Made by a program: the position numbers and the translations under genes. Source: Bacillus sp. V59.32b (lineage in GTDB: Bacteria > Bacillota > Bacilli > Bacillales > DSM-1321). Taken from it: a DNA stretch of 46,384 nucleotides. Of this stretch, positions 9,417 to 21,582 are shown in pieces; position 1 is the stretch's first letter; every line of letters begins with the position of its first letter. The stretch covers positions 1 through 46,384 of the forward strand of contig NZ_QVTC01000043.1 in the NCBI RefSeq assembly GCF_003429085.1, read 5' to 3'. Below the pieces are notes generated by a model that saw only the letters and a list, made by a program, of their open reading frames with translations, was not told where the DNA came from and did not search any database.

Positions 9417-9907
9417 GTTGCGGACTTTTCCACTTTTGTTGCTGTTTTTTTCGTTTTGTTGCGGATGCAGGGACTTTTGTTGCGCGAATTCTATTTTTGT
9501 TACAAAGCCCTCTTTTTCTTGCGGACTTTTCCACTTTTGTTGCTGTTTTTTTCGTTTTGTTGTGGATGCAGGGACTTTTGTTGCGCGAATTCTGTTTTTG
9601 TTGCAAAGCCCTTTTTTTGTTGCGGACATCTCCACTTTTGTTGCTGTTTTTTCGTTTTGTTGCGGATGCAGGGACTTTTGTTGCGCGAATTCTATTTTTG
9701 TTGCAACGCCCTCTTTTTCTTGCGGATTTTTCCACTTTTGTTGCTGTTTTTTTCGTTTTGTTGCGGATGCAGGGACTTTTGTTGCGCGAATTCTATTTTT
9801 GTTGCAACGCCCTTTTTTTGTTGCGGACTTTTCCACTTTTGTTGCTGTTTTTTTCGTTTTGTTGCGGATGCAGGGACTTTTGTTGCGCGAATTCTGTTTT
9901 TGTTGCC
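9417..9907 (-). repeat. GTTGC array: five 101-bp units, each of five ~20-bp subunits (array C)
   Basis: On the plus strand the marker GCGGATGCAG (one GTGG variant) recurs at 9461, 9562, 9662, 9763 and 9864, a 100-101-bp period. Each 101-bp unit splits into subunits of 21, 20, 19, 21 and 20 bp that begin with GTTGC and end in a T-run. The array fills the 605-bp gap between nuoH and nuoI in the middle of the operon. On the gene strand the core reads GCAACAAAA. It contains no stop codon in several frames, which creates long spurious ORFs on both strands. Confidence 0.92.
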
Positions 9908-9964
9908 GGACCTATTTTCGATGCCTTCACTGTATCTATGCTGCCGGGATGCTAGGTTTGTTGA

Positions 9965-10972
9965 TCATATCGTGCTGAATATCTCCTTTAATATTGCCGT
10001 GACGAATATATTCGCTAACGCGACCGGCAGCAGCACCTTCCAGCCGAATTCCATCAGCTGATCAGCCCGGACACGCGGGAAAGTAACCCGAATCCAGATG
10101 AGCAGATAGATTACGAGACTGAATTTAAGCGCGAACCAGACCGCGCCTGGAATGAATCCTAAAAACGGAAACGGATTCCATCCACCTAAGAATAATATGG
10201 TAGTCAGCGCTGCCATTGCAAACATATACACATATTCCGAAAGCATGAACATCGCCCAGCGAAATCCTGAGTATTCGACATGATAACCCGCAACCAGCTC
10301 AGATTCCGCTTCAGGAAGGTCAAAGGGCACTCTGTTCAACTCAGCGACCGAGGCAATTAGAAAAACAATAAAGGCAACCGGCTGCAGGACGATATACCAG
10401 ATGTTTTCCTGTGCGGCAACGATTTCATTCAGGTTCAAGCTTCCCGTTAACAAGATAATGCCGATGACAGACATGACCAGCGGAATTTCATAAGAGATCA
10501 TTTGTGCCGCAGCACGCATTCCCCCGATCAGTGAATACTTATTATTCGATGCCCAACCCGCGGTTACCATGCCAACGGTAGTTAAACCGGAAACTGCGAT
10601 ATAATAAAGCAGCCCTACGCCAAGATCGGCAAATTGAAGCCTGTCAGTAAATGGCAATGTCGCAAGCACCATGAATGCCGGTGCAAAGGCAATGATGGGC
10701 GCAATGATGTAGAGCGGTTTGTCAGCGGCCTTTGGAATTGTATCTTCCTTGATTAACAGCTTCAAGACATCCGCTACCGTTTGCAGCAGGCCCCACCTGC
10801 CGCCAACCTGATTAGGCCCGATCCTCATTTGCATAAAGCCCATTACCTTTCGTTCGGAAAGAATGCCAAAGGTTACAAATCCCAAAACTACGAAAAGGAA
10901 TATCACTGCTAGAAGAAAAAAGATTCCGAAATTCAAGAGACCAGGAGAGGATTGGAGCAATTCTTGGATCAT
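9965..10972 (-). CDS. nuoH: NADH-quinone oxidoreductase subunit H
   Basis: NuoH is the membrane-arm heel subunit of complex I and forms much of the quinone-binding chamber with NuoB and NuoD. The 335-aa product has about eight hydrophobic helices. It shows family signatures: RIGPNQVGGRWGLLQTVADV near residues 51-70, VAELNRVPFDLPEAESELVA (the conserved acidic quinone-chamber loop) and GYHVEYSGFRWAMFML. The start codon overlaps the nuoD stop by one base. It is followed by a 605-bp repeat-filled gap before nuoI. Confidence 0.97.
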   Translation of the reverse strand: MIQELLQSSPGLLNFGIFFLLAVIFLFVVLGFVTFGILSERKVMGFMQMRIGPNQVGGRWGLLQTVADVLKLLIKEDTIPKAADKPLYIIAPIIAFAPAFMVLATLPFTDRLQFADLGVGLLYYIAVSGLTTVGMVTAGWASNNKYSLIGGMRAAAQMISYEIPLVMSVIGIILLTGSLNLNEIVAAQENIWYIVLQPVAFIVFLIASVAELNRVPFDLPEAESELVAGYHVEYSGFRWAMFMLSEYVYMFAMAALTTILFLGGWNPFPFLGFIPGAVWFALKFSLVIYLLIWIRVTFPRVRADQLMEFGWKVLLPVALANIFVTAILKEIFSTI

Positions 10973-12072
10973 CAGCCATCTACCTCCCCAAGAACAATAT
11001 CAATCGCCCCTAAAATCGCTATAAGATTGGCCATATTTTCACCCTTCAGCAGCTTTGGCAGGATCTGCAGATTGTAGAAGGATGGTCTTCTAAATTTCAA
11101 CCGATAAGGTTCCTTCTTTCCTTCACTTGCTATATAGCAGCCAATTTCACCCCGCGGAGATTCGATTCTTACAAATGCCTCTCCTTTTGGCGCTTTAATG
11201 ATTTTCGGAACCTTGGCAAGAATCGCGCCCTCGGATGGAAATTGCCGGGCGGCTTGCTCGAGGATTTTCAGTGACTCCTCAATCTCCTCAAGGCGGCAAT
11301 GATAGCGCGCCCAGGCATCTCCATCCTCCCGGACCGGGATATCGAAATCAAAACGGTCGTAAATCGAGTATGGCTCATTTTTACGTAAATCCCACTTAAC
11401 ACCTGTACATCTTAAATTCGCTCCGCTCAATGAATAATTAATCGCATCTTCCTTCGTGTAAGCTCCGATGCCTTTTACACGGTTCATAAAAATTTCATTC
11501 CCGGTAACGAGCTGATGGTACCCTTCCAACTGCTCTCTCATATAAGGAACGAAATCGCGCACCTTTTCAATCCAGCCCTCCGGAGCATCCCATTTAACGC
11601 CGCCAACACGCATATAGTTGAAGGTGAGTCTTGCCCCGGACAATTCATTCAACATATTGATTATCATTTCACGTTCCCTAAAAGCATAAAGGAATGGGCT
11701 CGTGGCTCCGAGATCAAGCAGATAAGTTCCCCACCATACGAGGTGTGAAGCAACGCGGCCTAATTCCATTGATATGACCCTCAAGTATTCAGCACGATCC
11801 GGGATTTCAATATCCATCATCGTTTCCACCGCATGACATAAGACATAATTGTTGGTCATGGCAGCTAAATAATCCATTCGGTCTGTATATGGAATGATTT
11901 GTGTATATTGAAGATTCTCAGCCAATTTCTCCGTACCCCGATGCAGATAACCAATTACTGGCGTGGCTTCCTTGATGATTTCGCCGTCAATTTTGATCAC
12001 TAGCCGAAAAACGCCATGTGTACTGGGGTGCTGCGGACCTACATTAAGAAGCATTTCTTCCGTCCGAATCAT
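10972..12072 (-). CDS. nuoD: NADH-quinone oxidoreductase subunit D
   Basis: NuoD is the 49-kDa-type hydrophilic subunit, related to the [NiFe]-hydrogenase large subunit, and lines the quinone site near cluster N2. The 366-aa length is normal for Bacillus. Visible motifs include LNVGPQHPSTHGVFR, with the quinone-contacting histidine region, VIGYLHRGTEKLAE, YTDRMDY and the C-terminal GAIDIVLGEVDG. The hydrogenase nickel-ligand cysteines are absent, as expected for complex I. It lies 3 bp after nuoC. Confidence 0.97.
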   Translation of the reverse strand: MIRTEEMLLNVGPQHPSTHGVFRLVIKIDGEIIKEATPVIGYLHRGTEKLAENLQYTQIIPYTDRMDYLAAMTNNYVLCHAVETMMDIEIPDRAEYLRVISMELGRVASHLVWWGTYLLDLGATSPFLYAFREREMIINMLNELSGARLTFNYMRVGGVKWDAPEGWIEKVRDFVPYMREQLEGYHQLVTGNEIFMNRVKGIGAYTKEDAINYSLSGANLRCTGVKWDLRKNEPYSIYDRFDFDIPVREDGDAWARYHCRLEEIEESLKILEQAARQFPSEGAILAKVPKIIKAPKGEAFVRIESPRGEIGCYIASEGKKEPYRLKFRRPSFYNLQILPKLLKGENMANLIAILGAIDIVLGEVDG

Positions 12073-12075
12073 ATG

Positions 12076-13245
12076 CTACACCTCCACATCATACGGCTCG
12101 TAATCTTTTCGAAGCGGATGTCCAATCCAATCTTCCCCGAGCATGATTCTCTTTAAATCTGGATGGCCTGTAAAATTGATGCCAAGAAGATCATATGCCT
12201 CGCATTCAGGCCAATTGGCACCTTCCCACAATCGCACAAGGGATGGAACTTCCGGCTTATTCCGGTCAACCTTCACTTTTAAAGCCACGGCCTGCCGCTT
12301 GTTAAATGAATAGAGATGAACGTAAATTTCCATATGTGTTTCGAAGTCAGTGCCATGAATTTCTGACAGATAATTAAAGGCCAGCTGTTCATTATATTTC
12401 AAAAACTCAGCTATTTTACTATATGTATCCGGCTTGGCAACCAGGGTGGGAACATCTTTTGAAAGTTTATTAATATAGGATTCTTCAAGGACTTCTTTTC
12501 CTAGATGATTTTCGATCACATTTACATATTTATCAAGAAGGGGCTGATTGGGTGATGGTTTTACTTCTGCTGTGGATTCTTCTTCCAGATTGCCTGACAA
12601 AGCTGCTTTTGCTCTCGCGGCGGCTGCGGCTTTCGCTTTTGCGGCGGCGATTGCTTTTTTCTTTTCAAGGTCTCCACCATCTGTGGCTTCTCCCTCTGTT
12701 TCCTTCGCTTTCATTTTTGCAAGTGCCGCAGCCTTTGCCTTTGCTACAGCGACGGCTTTTTTCTTCGCCAAATCTTCTTCTCCTGCTGGCTCTGCCTCTG
12801 CTTCTACACTTTGTTCCTTCGCTTGTTTCCTTGCAAGTGCGGCTGCCTTTGCGGCGGCGGCGGCTGCGACTTTTTTCTTCGCCAAATCTTCTTCTCCTGC
12901 TAGCTCTGCCTCTGCTTCTGCACTTTGTTCCTTCGCTTGTTTCCTTGCGAGTGCGGCTGCTTTTGCGGCTGCGGCGGCTGCGGCTTTTTTCTTCGCCAAA
13001 TCTTCTTCTCCTGCTGGCTCTGCCTCTGCTTCTGCACTTTGTTCCTTCGCTTGTTTCCTTGCGAGTGCGGCTGCTTTTGCGGCGGCTGCCGCGGCTGCTT
13101 TTTTCTTCGCCAGATCTTCCTCTCCTGCTGGCTCTGCCTCTGCTTCTGCACTTTGTTCCTTCGCTTGTTTCCTTGCGAGTGCGGCAGCCTTTGCAGCGGC
13201 TGCGGCTTCCTTCTTTAATTGTTCGAGGCTTTTTTCATCGCCCAT
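12076..13245 (-). CDS. nuoC: NADH-quinone oxidoreductase subunit C with repeat-expanded N-terminus
   Basis: NuoC (30-kDa type) belongs to the hydrophilic arm of complex I. The family domain occupies about residues 228-389 and ends in the signature WEGANWPECEAYDLLGINF...HPLRKDYEP. The first ~225 residues are an Ala/Lys/Glu/Gln-rich region built of a 38-residue repeat (motifs LAKKKAAAAA, ARKQAKEQSAE and AEPAGEED), probably helical or coiled coil. This makes the protein 389 aa, far longer than the core domain. The repeat is exact at DNA level (114 bp), pointing to recent in-frame expansion. Shorter Ala/Lys-rich N-termini occur in other Bacillus NuoC proteins, to my recollection. Confidence 0.93.
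   Translation of the reverse strand: MGDEKSLEQLKKEAAAAAKAAALARKQAKEQSAEAEAEPAGEEDLAKKKAAAAAAAKAAALARKQAKEQSAEAEAEPAGEEDLAKKKAAAAAAAKAAALARKQAKEQSAEAEAELAGEEDLAKKKVAAAAAAKAAALARKQAKEQSVEAEAEPAGEEDLAKKKAVAVAKAKAAALAKMKAKETEGEATDGGDLEKKKAIAAAKAKAAAAARAKAALSGNLEEESTAEVKPSPNQPLLDKYVNVIENHLGKEVLEESYINKLSKDVPTLVAKPDTYSKIAEFLKYNEQLAFNYLSEIHGTDFETHMEIYVHLYSFNKRQAVALKVKVDRNKPEVPSLVRLWEGANWPECEAYDLLGINFTGHPDLKRIMLGEDWIGHPLRKDYEPYDVEV
12761..13217 (-). repeat. 114-bp in-frame tandem repeat inside nuoC
   Basis: The plus-strand word TTCTTCGCCA recurs at 12761, 12875 and 12989, and at 13103 with one change, an exact 114-bp step (38 codons). Copies differ by few substitutions, mostly in the alanine run. The number of units is likely to vary between strains. 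Confidence 0.92.
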
Positions 13246-13247
13246 GT

Positions 13248-13760
13248 CTACATCACCTGCTTCCCGGTTTTTGCTTCATGGCGAATCTTCTCTCTCAATT
13301 TATTTATTCCATAAATGAGCGCGGCCGGGTTTGGCGGACAACCCGGTATGTATACATCCACAGGAACAATTTGGTCCACGCCTTTTACAACCGCATATGA
13401 TTTTATGTACGGGCCTCCCGCAGTTGCGCATGACCCCATTGCGATGACCCATTTGGGCTCGGGCATTTGATCGTATAAACGCCGTAAGATTGGTGCCATC
13501 TTTTTCGTAACGGTTCCCGATACAATCATGACATCAGATTGTCTGGGAGAAGTCCTAAAAAATGAGCCAAAACGATCCAAGTCGTAATGAGACGAACCAA
13601 CGCCCATCATTTCAATCGCACAACAAGCCAGTCCAAACGTCATGGGCCATAGTGAATTACTTCGGGCCCAGGCCTTCACTTGTTCAAGGGTGGTTAAAAA
13701 AACGCTGCTGCGCAATTCTTCCATTTCCTCAGCTGTCATTCCATCTAATTTCAGTTCCAT
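13248..13760 (-). CDS. nuoB: NADH-quinone oxidoreductase subunit B (cluster N2)
   Basis: NuoB binds N2, the terminal 4Fe-4S cluster of complex I, which reduces quinone. The four ligands are visible: the tandem Cys46-Cys47 ([11 protein letters not shown]), Cys111 (MGSCATAGG) and Cys141 (PGCPPNP), numbered from Met at 13760. I choose that ATG (170 aa) because AAGGTG lies 6 nt upstream; an in-frame ATG at 13781 has no RBS. The chosen start overlaps the nuoA end by 10 nt. Confidence 0.95.
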   Translation of the reverse strand: MELKLDGMTAEEMEELRSSVFLTTLEQVKAWARSNSLWPMTFGLACCAIEMMGVGSSHYDLDRFGSFFRTSPRQSDVMIVSGTVTKKMAPILRRLYDQMPEPKWVIAMGSCATAGGPYIKSYAVVKGVDQIVPVDVYIPGCPPNPAALIYGINKLREKIRHEAKTGKQVM

Positions 13761-14125
13761 TTTAGCACCTTCTTCTTCCATGCATAGACAAGTCCAATGG
13801 CAAGCATGAATACGAAAATCAACATCTCGACGAGCGCGAAAATCCCAAGCTTCTCATAAGCCACTGCCCATGGATATAAAAACACGGTTTCCACATCAAA
13901 AATGACAAACATCAGTCCGAAAATATAGTAACGTACGTTGAACTGAACCCTGGAATCATGGAAAGGCTCAATTCCACTTTCATAAGTGGTATACTTCGCT
14001 TCCGTTGGTTTATACGGCCGAAGCAGCTTACCTATAAAAAGAGCTACTACAGGTAATAACACGCCTAAACATAGAAACACAAAAACTATCAGGTAATTAT
14101 TCTGATAAATATGTAATCCTTCCAT
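13751..14125 (-). CDS. nuoA: NADH-quinone oxidoreductase subunit A
   Basis: NuoA is a three-helix membrane subunit of complex I located near the quinone entrance. The protein of 124 aa shows three hydrophobic helices and the conserved loop [20 protein letters not shown]. The ATG at 14125 is preferred because the RBS GGGAGG sits 6 nt upstream of it, while an ATG at 14131 directly abuts that RBS. It is the first gene of the operon; the promoter is at 14208-14236. Confidence 0.95.
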   Translation of the reverse strand: MEGLHIYQNNYLIVFVFLCLGVLLPVVALFIGKLLRPYKPTEAKYTTYESGIEPFHDSRVQFNVRYYIFGLMFVIFDVETVFLYPWAVAYEKLGIFALVEMLIFVFMLAIGLVYAWKKKVLKWN

Positions 14126-14207
14126 GCCCATCCTCCCTCATTCCATTCCGAAACTATAAGATCCCCATCATTACATCACTGGTTTTATAAGCTATGTAAA
14201 CGTATAC

Positions 14208-14236
14208 ATTATATCACTATGACTTTATATTGTGTA
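14208..14236 (-). promoter_or_regulatory. Predicted sigma-A promoter of the nuo operon
   Basis: On the minus strand TACACA, a 17-bp spacer and a perfect TATAAT are found, with an extended -10 (TGA directly before TATAAT). The predicted start lies about 75 nt upstream of nuoA. It is located just downstream of the atpC terminator, so nuo can be transcribed independently of atp. Confidence 0.75.
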
Positions 14237-14284
14237 GGCATTGTTTGGAAATTCTGCCTTTCTTTATACTATAATAGTATGCAA

Positions 14285-14333
14285 GAAAAAAAGCACTATC
14301 CATATGATTTATCATCATGGATAGTGCTTTTTG
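14285..14333 (-). terminator. Intrinsic terminator of the atp operon
   Basis: A 14-bp perfect inverted repeat (14290-14303 with 14317-14330, arm AAAGCACTATCCAT) is followed on the minus strand by a T-run, immediately after atpC. Confidence 0.92.
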
Positions 14334-14738
<405 letters not shown>

Positions 14739-14763
14739 TTAAATACCCTCCTTGGTCCCTTCA

Positions 14764-16182
<1,419 letters not shown>

Positions 16183-16246
16183 TTATCAAACCGGCATTCG
16201 GAGGCCACTAGTACTTTGCCCCCACAGCCCTAATACGTGTTTTATT

Positions 16247-17104
<858 letters not shown>

Positions 17105-17139
17105 TCATTTTCACCACCTTTTTACAATTTTTAGACCGA

Positions 17140-18663
<1,524 letters not shown>

Positions 18664-18673
18664 CTAATGAATG

Positions 18674-19210
18674 TTAACCTAACAGTCCTCTTTCAAGACG
18701 TTCAAGCTTACCGCTTACGCTTCCGTCAAAAATGCGGTTGCCGATGCGCAGCTTAATTCCGCCCAGAACACTGCGGTCTACAATATTTTCAATTCGTAAT
18801 GTTCGTTTTCCCACTTTAGCTGCAAATGCAGAAGAAACGGCTTCCCGTTCACTGTTGGTTAACGGGCGCACAGAATAAACAAGCGCTTCTGCCACCGACT
18901 TTTCTTCATTAGCAAGCTCAATAAATTCAAGGGCCATCTGTGAAATCACATCTGTGCGATGGCGGTCCGTCATCAACAACAGTGTATTCTTCACCTGGCT
19001 TGATAGATTTGCGAACGCTTCATCAATCAACTGCCTCTTTGCTTCAGCAGAAACTTTCGGATGCTGCAGGAAGGTCTCAAGTTCGTTGCTTGTTGAAAAT
19101 ACTTCTTTAACTGTCCGGAGCTCTTCCTCTATTGAATCTAGGAGATTTTGCTCTTTGGCTATTTCGAAGAGAGCTACGGCATAACGCTTCGCTACTGAAG
19201 TATCACTCAT
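18674..19210 (-). CDS. atpH: ATP synthase subunit delta
   Basis: The delta subunit links the top of F1 to the peripheral stalk (b subunits). The 178-aa product has an all-helical N-terminal domain beginning [16 protein letters not shown] and a conserved C-terminal segment ([19 protein letters not shown]) typical of the OSCP/delta family. Its start overlaps the atpF stop by 4 nt, suggesting coupled translation of the two peripheral-stalk components. Confidence 0.96.
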   Translation of the reverse strand: MSDTSVAKRYAVALFEIAKEQNLLDSIEEELRTVKEVFSTSNELETFLQHPKVSAEAKRQLIDEAFANLSSQVKNTLLLMTDRHRTDVISQMALEFIELANEEKSVAEALVYSVRPLTNSEREAVSSAFAAKVGKRTLRIENIVDRSVLGGIKLRIGNRIFDGSVSGKLERLERGLLG

Positions 19211-19737
19211 CGCTCTTCTCCTGCCTCTTGGATGTACTCATTGATCAATTTTTCCTGATCGGCTTCTGAAAGTTCTCTTTCAATAACTTTGGAAGCAATC
19301 AATACGGATAGGGAAGCAACCTGCTCGCGTAATGCCGCAACCGCTTTTTCCTTTTCCTGCACGATTTCACGTTTCGCCGATTCTTTCAAACGATCAGCTT
19401 CAGAACGTGCCGCTGTGATAATATCCTCACGCTGCACTTCGCCTTGTTTTTTTGCGTTTTCGATAAGCTGTCCAGCTTCTACACGCGATTGTTTTAGCAA
19501 TTCACGCTGTTCTTCTAAATGCCTGCTCGCTTCCGCTCTGCTCGCTTCCGCCGCCTTTATTTCTTCTGCAACGTGTTCTTCACGTTGTGTCATGATGCCC
19601 ATTAACGGACCCCATGCATATTTCTTAAGTAACGCTAACAAAACGAGGAACATGGCAAGCTGGAATAAAATATCCCCACCATTAAAGCCGCCTGCTGATG
19701 CCCCCAATACTAAACCATTTGTTAACACGCGATTCAC
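19207..19737 (-). CDS. atpF: ATP synthase subunit b
   Basis: Subunit b is the dimeric peripheral stalk that holds F1 against rotation. At 176 aa it has a single N-terminal membrane helix (about residues 23-41) and a long charged helical region (about residues 50-155), with the right-handed coiled-coil composition usual for b. It is preceded by a 155-bp gap from atpE that contains a strong hairpin; otherwise the operon is tightly packed. Confidence 0.96.
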   Translation of the reverse strand: MNRVLTNGLVLGASAGGFNGGDILFQLAMFLVLLALLKKYAWGPLMGIMTQREEHVAEEIKAAEASRAEASRHLEEQRELLKQSRVEAGQLIENAKKQGEVQREDIITAARSEADRLKESAKREIVQEKEKAVAALREQVASLSVLIASKVIERELSEADQEKLINEYIQEAGEER

Positions 19738-19835
19738 TCCCTTCAGAAGTTATTAATACGCCGAGTAAAATTTTTCTTATAACGAACGTTTATTAAACAC
19801 TGTATAGGAAATACTGTGAGTTATGGACATAAAGG

Positions 19836-19871
19836 AATGGCGAAGGTTCACATGGAACGCACTTCGCCATT
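19836..19871 (-). promoter_or_regulatory. Intercistronic hairpin between atpE and atpF
   Basis: A perfect 10-bp inverted repeat (19836-19845 AATGGCGAAG with 19862-19871) has a 16-nt loop and begins 21 nt past the atpE stop. There is no long T-run after it on the minus strand, so it looks more like a 3'-end stabiliser or processing barrier than a full terminator. Confidence 0.75.
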
Positions 19872-19892
19872 TTTGAATTGTGAAAAGTTCTA

Positions 19893-20147
<255 letters not shown>

Positions 20148-20168
20148 TTAGTTCATAATGAACTTATA

Positions 20169-20870
<702 letters not shown>

Positions 20871-20886
20871 TCACCTCTCTTCCCCA

Positions 20887-21258
20887 CTATCGACGTTTTA
20901 ACTGTATGAGAAAATCTATAGCAATGACAATATAAGCTGTCATTAATCCCAACACCACACTGATTAAATTGAATTGTTGGGGATATGCGAGCGCAATAAT
21001 CGCAGCAAGGGCGGCAGACGCCATCCTGGACATCGTCCCTAATGACCTGAACTTCCCCCCAGAGCTAATAGCTGCATTAAATGCGTACATTCTCCGCATG
21101 ATCAGCCATAAATTAAAAAAGCTGAAAGCCACGCCAAGTGCTAATCCCGCAAAAATAGTCCGGAAATCAGTGAATCCCCATCCGAGGACGCAAATCGCCA
21201 GGAGATAAAGTAGATATTTAAGATGCCTGTTAAACATTAGCTGCATTTCTGGCATATT
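20887..21258 (-). CDS. atpI: ATP synthase subunit I (AtpI)
   Basis: AtpI is a small four-helix membrane protein encoded first in many atp operons; the family has been linked to c-ring assembly and Mg2+ handling. Hydrophobic segments and the motif FFNLWLIMRRMYAFNAAISSG match Bacillus AtpI. I place the start at ATG 21258 (MPEMQLMFNRHLKYLL), giving 123 aa, similar to the B. subtilis length. The RBS there (GGGAG) is unusually distant, 13 nt. The frame is open to a TTG at 21330, but that has no RBS, so the start remains uncertain. Confidence 0.85.
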   Translation of the reverse strand, partial: NMPEMQLMFNRHLKYLLYLLAICVLGWGFTDFRTIFAGLALGVAFSFFNLWLIMRRMYAFNAAISSGGKFRSLGTMSRMASAALAAIIALAYPQQFNLISVVLGLMTAYIVIAIDFLIQLKRR

Positions 21259-21382
21259 TTGAATGAGTCTCCCGAGAAATATATTGTTGAACAGTGCGGA
21301 GAATTGCATAAATATCTGCAAAAAGTCCAAAAGAGGACAATTTGATGACTAGACTTTTGGTTCCTTGCGGTTGATTAGTAGG

Positions 21383-21443
21383 AGGATATAAATATTTCCA
21401 CTATGTATAGATGGAAAAATGAAAACCTTCTCATTTATATCCT
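21383..21443 (-). promoter_or_regulatory. 5'-terminal hairpin of the predicted atp mRNA
   Basis: A perfect 11-bp inverted repeat, AGGATATAAAT (arms 21383-21393 and 21433-21443), encloses a smaller TTTCCA/TGGAAA hairpin. The predicted transcription start (about 21442-21443) coincides with the first base of the stem, so the mRNA would begin with this structure. Confidence 0.65.
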
Positions 21444-21448
21444 TTGTT

Positions 21449-21477
21449 AGCATACAATAGGCTTATATTAATGTCAA
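21449..21477 (-). promoter_or_regulatory. Sigma-A promoter of the atp operon
   Basis: On the minus strand a perfect -35 TTGACA (21472-21477) is followed by a 17-bp spacer and the -10 TATGCT (21449-21454). This is the best housekeeping promoter in the window. The leader to atpI is about 185 nt. Confidence 0.85.
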
Positions 21478-21485
21478 CGAATCCA

Positions 21486-21503
21486 TAGTGAAATTTGTCA
21501 CAA
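21486..21503 (-). promoter_or_regulatory. Rex/FNR-like operator upstream of the atp promoter
   Basis: The minus strand reads TTGTGACAAATTTCACTA, which matches the B. subtilis Rex consensus TTGTGAAnnnnTTCACAA at 12 of 14 defined positions. It also fits the general TGTGA-N6-TCAC FNR/CRP pattern. Its centre lies about 53 bp upstream of the predicted start. A second palindrome (AAATGTTCACATTT, 21521-21534) and TCGTTAACGA (21512-21521) lie next to it. Confidence 0.5.
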
Positions 21504-21582
21504 CTTCGAAATCGTTAACGAAATGTTCACATTTAATTTCCGATAAGTAATTGACAAGCCAGCTAATTCGTATATACTCGTT

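Noticed and set aside
9360-9836. N-terminal extension of NuoI by 159 residues of ATK/QQQK repeats
   Set aside because: It is translated repeat DNA. A well-placed RBS and the usual NuoI start exist at 9359, giving the normal 139 aa.
9143-10061. Three long plus-strand ORFs (195-270 codons) rich in Cys/Phe/Leu across the nuoI-nuoH gap
   Set aside because: They are produced by the GTTGC repeat, which has no stop codon in these frames, and overlap nuoI and nuoH in antisense. There is no RBS and the composition is that of the repeat.
12548-13400. Plus-strand ORFs of 256 and 282 codons opposite nuoC
   Set aside because: They are antisense shadows of the Ala/Lys-rich NuoC repeat, caused by GC-biased codons; no RBS or family similarity.
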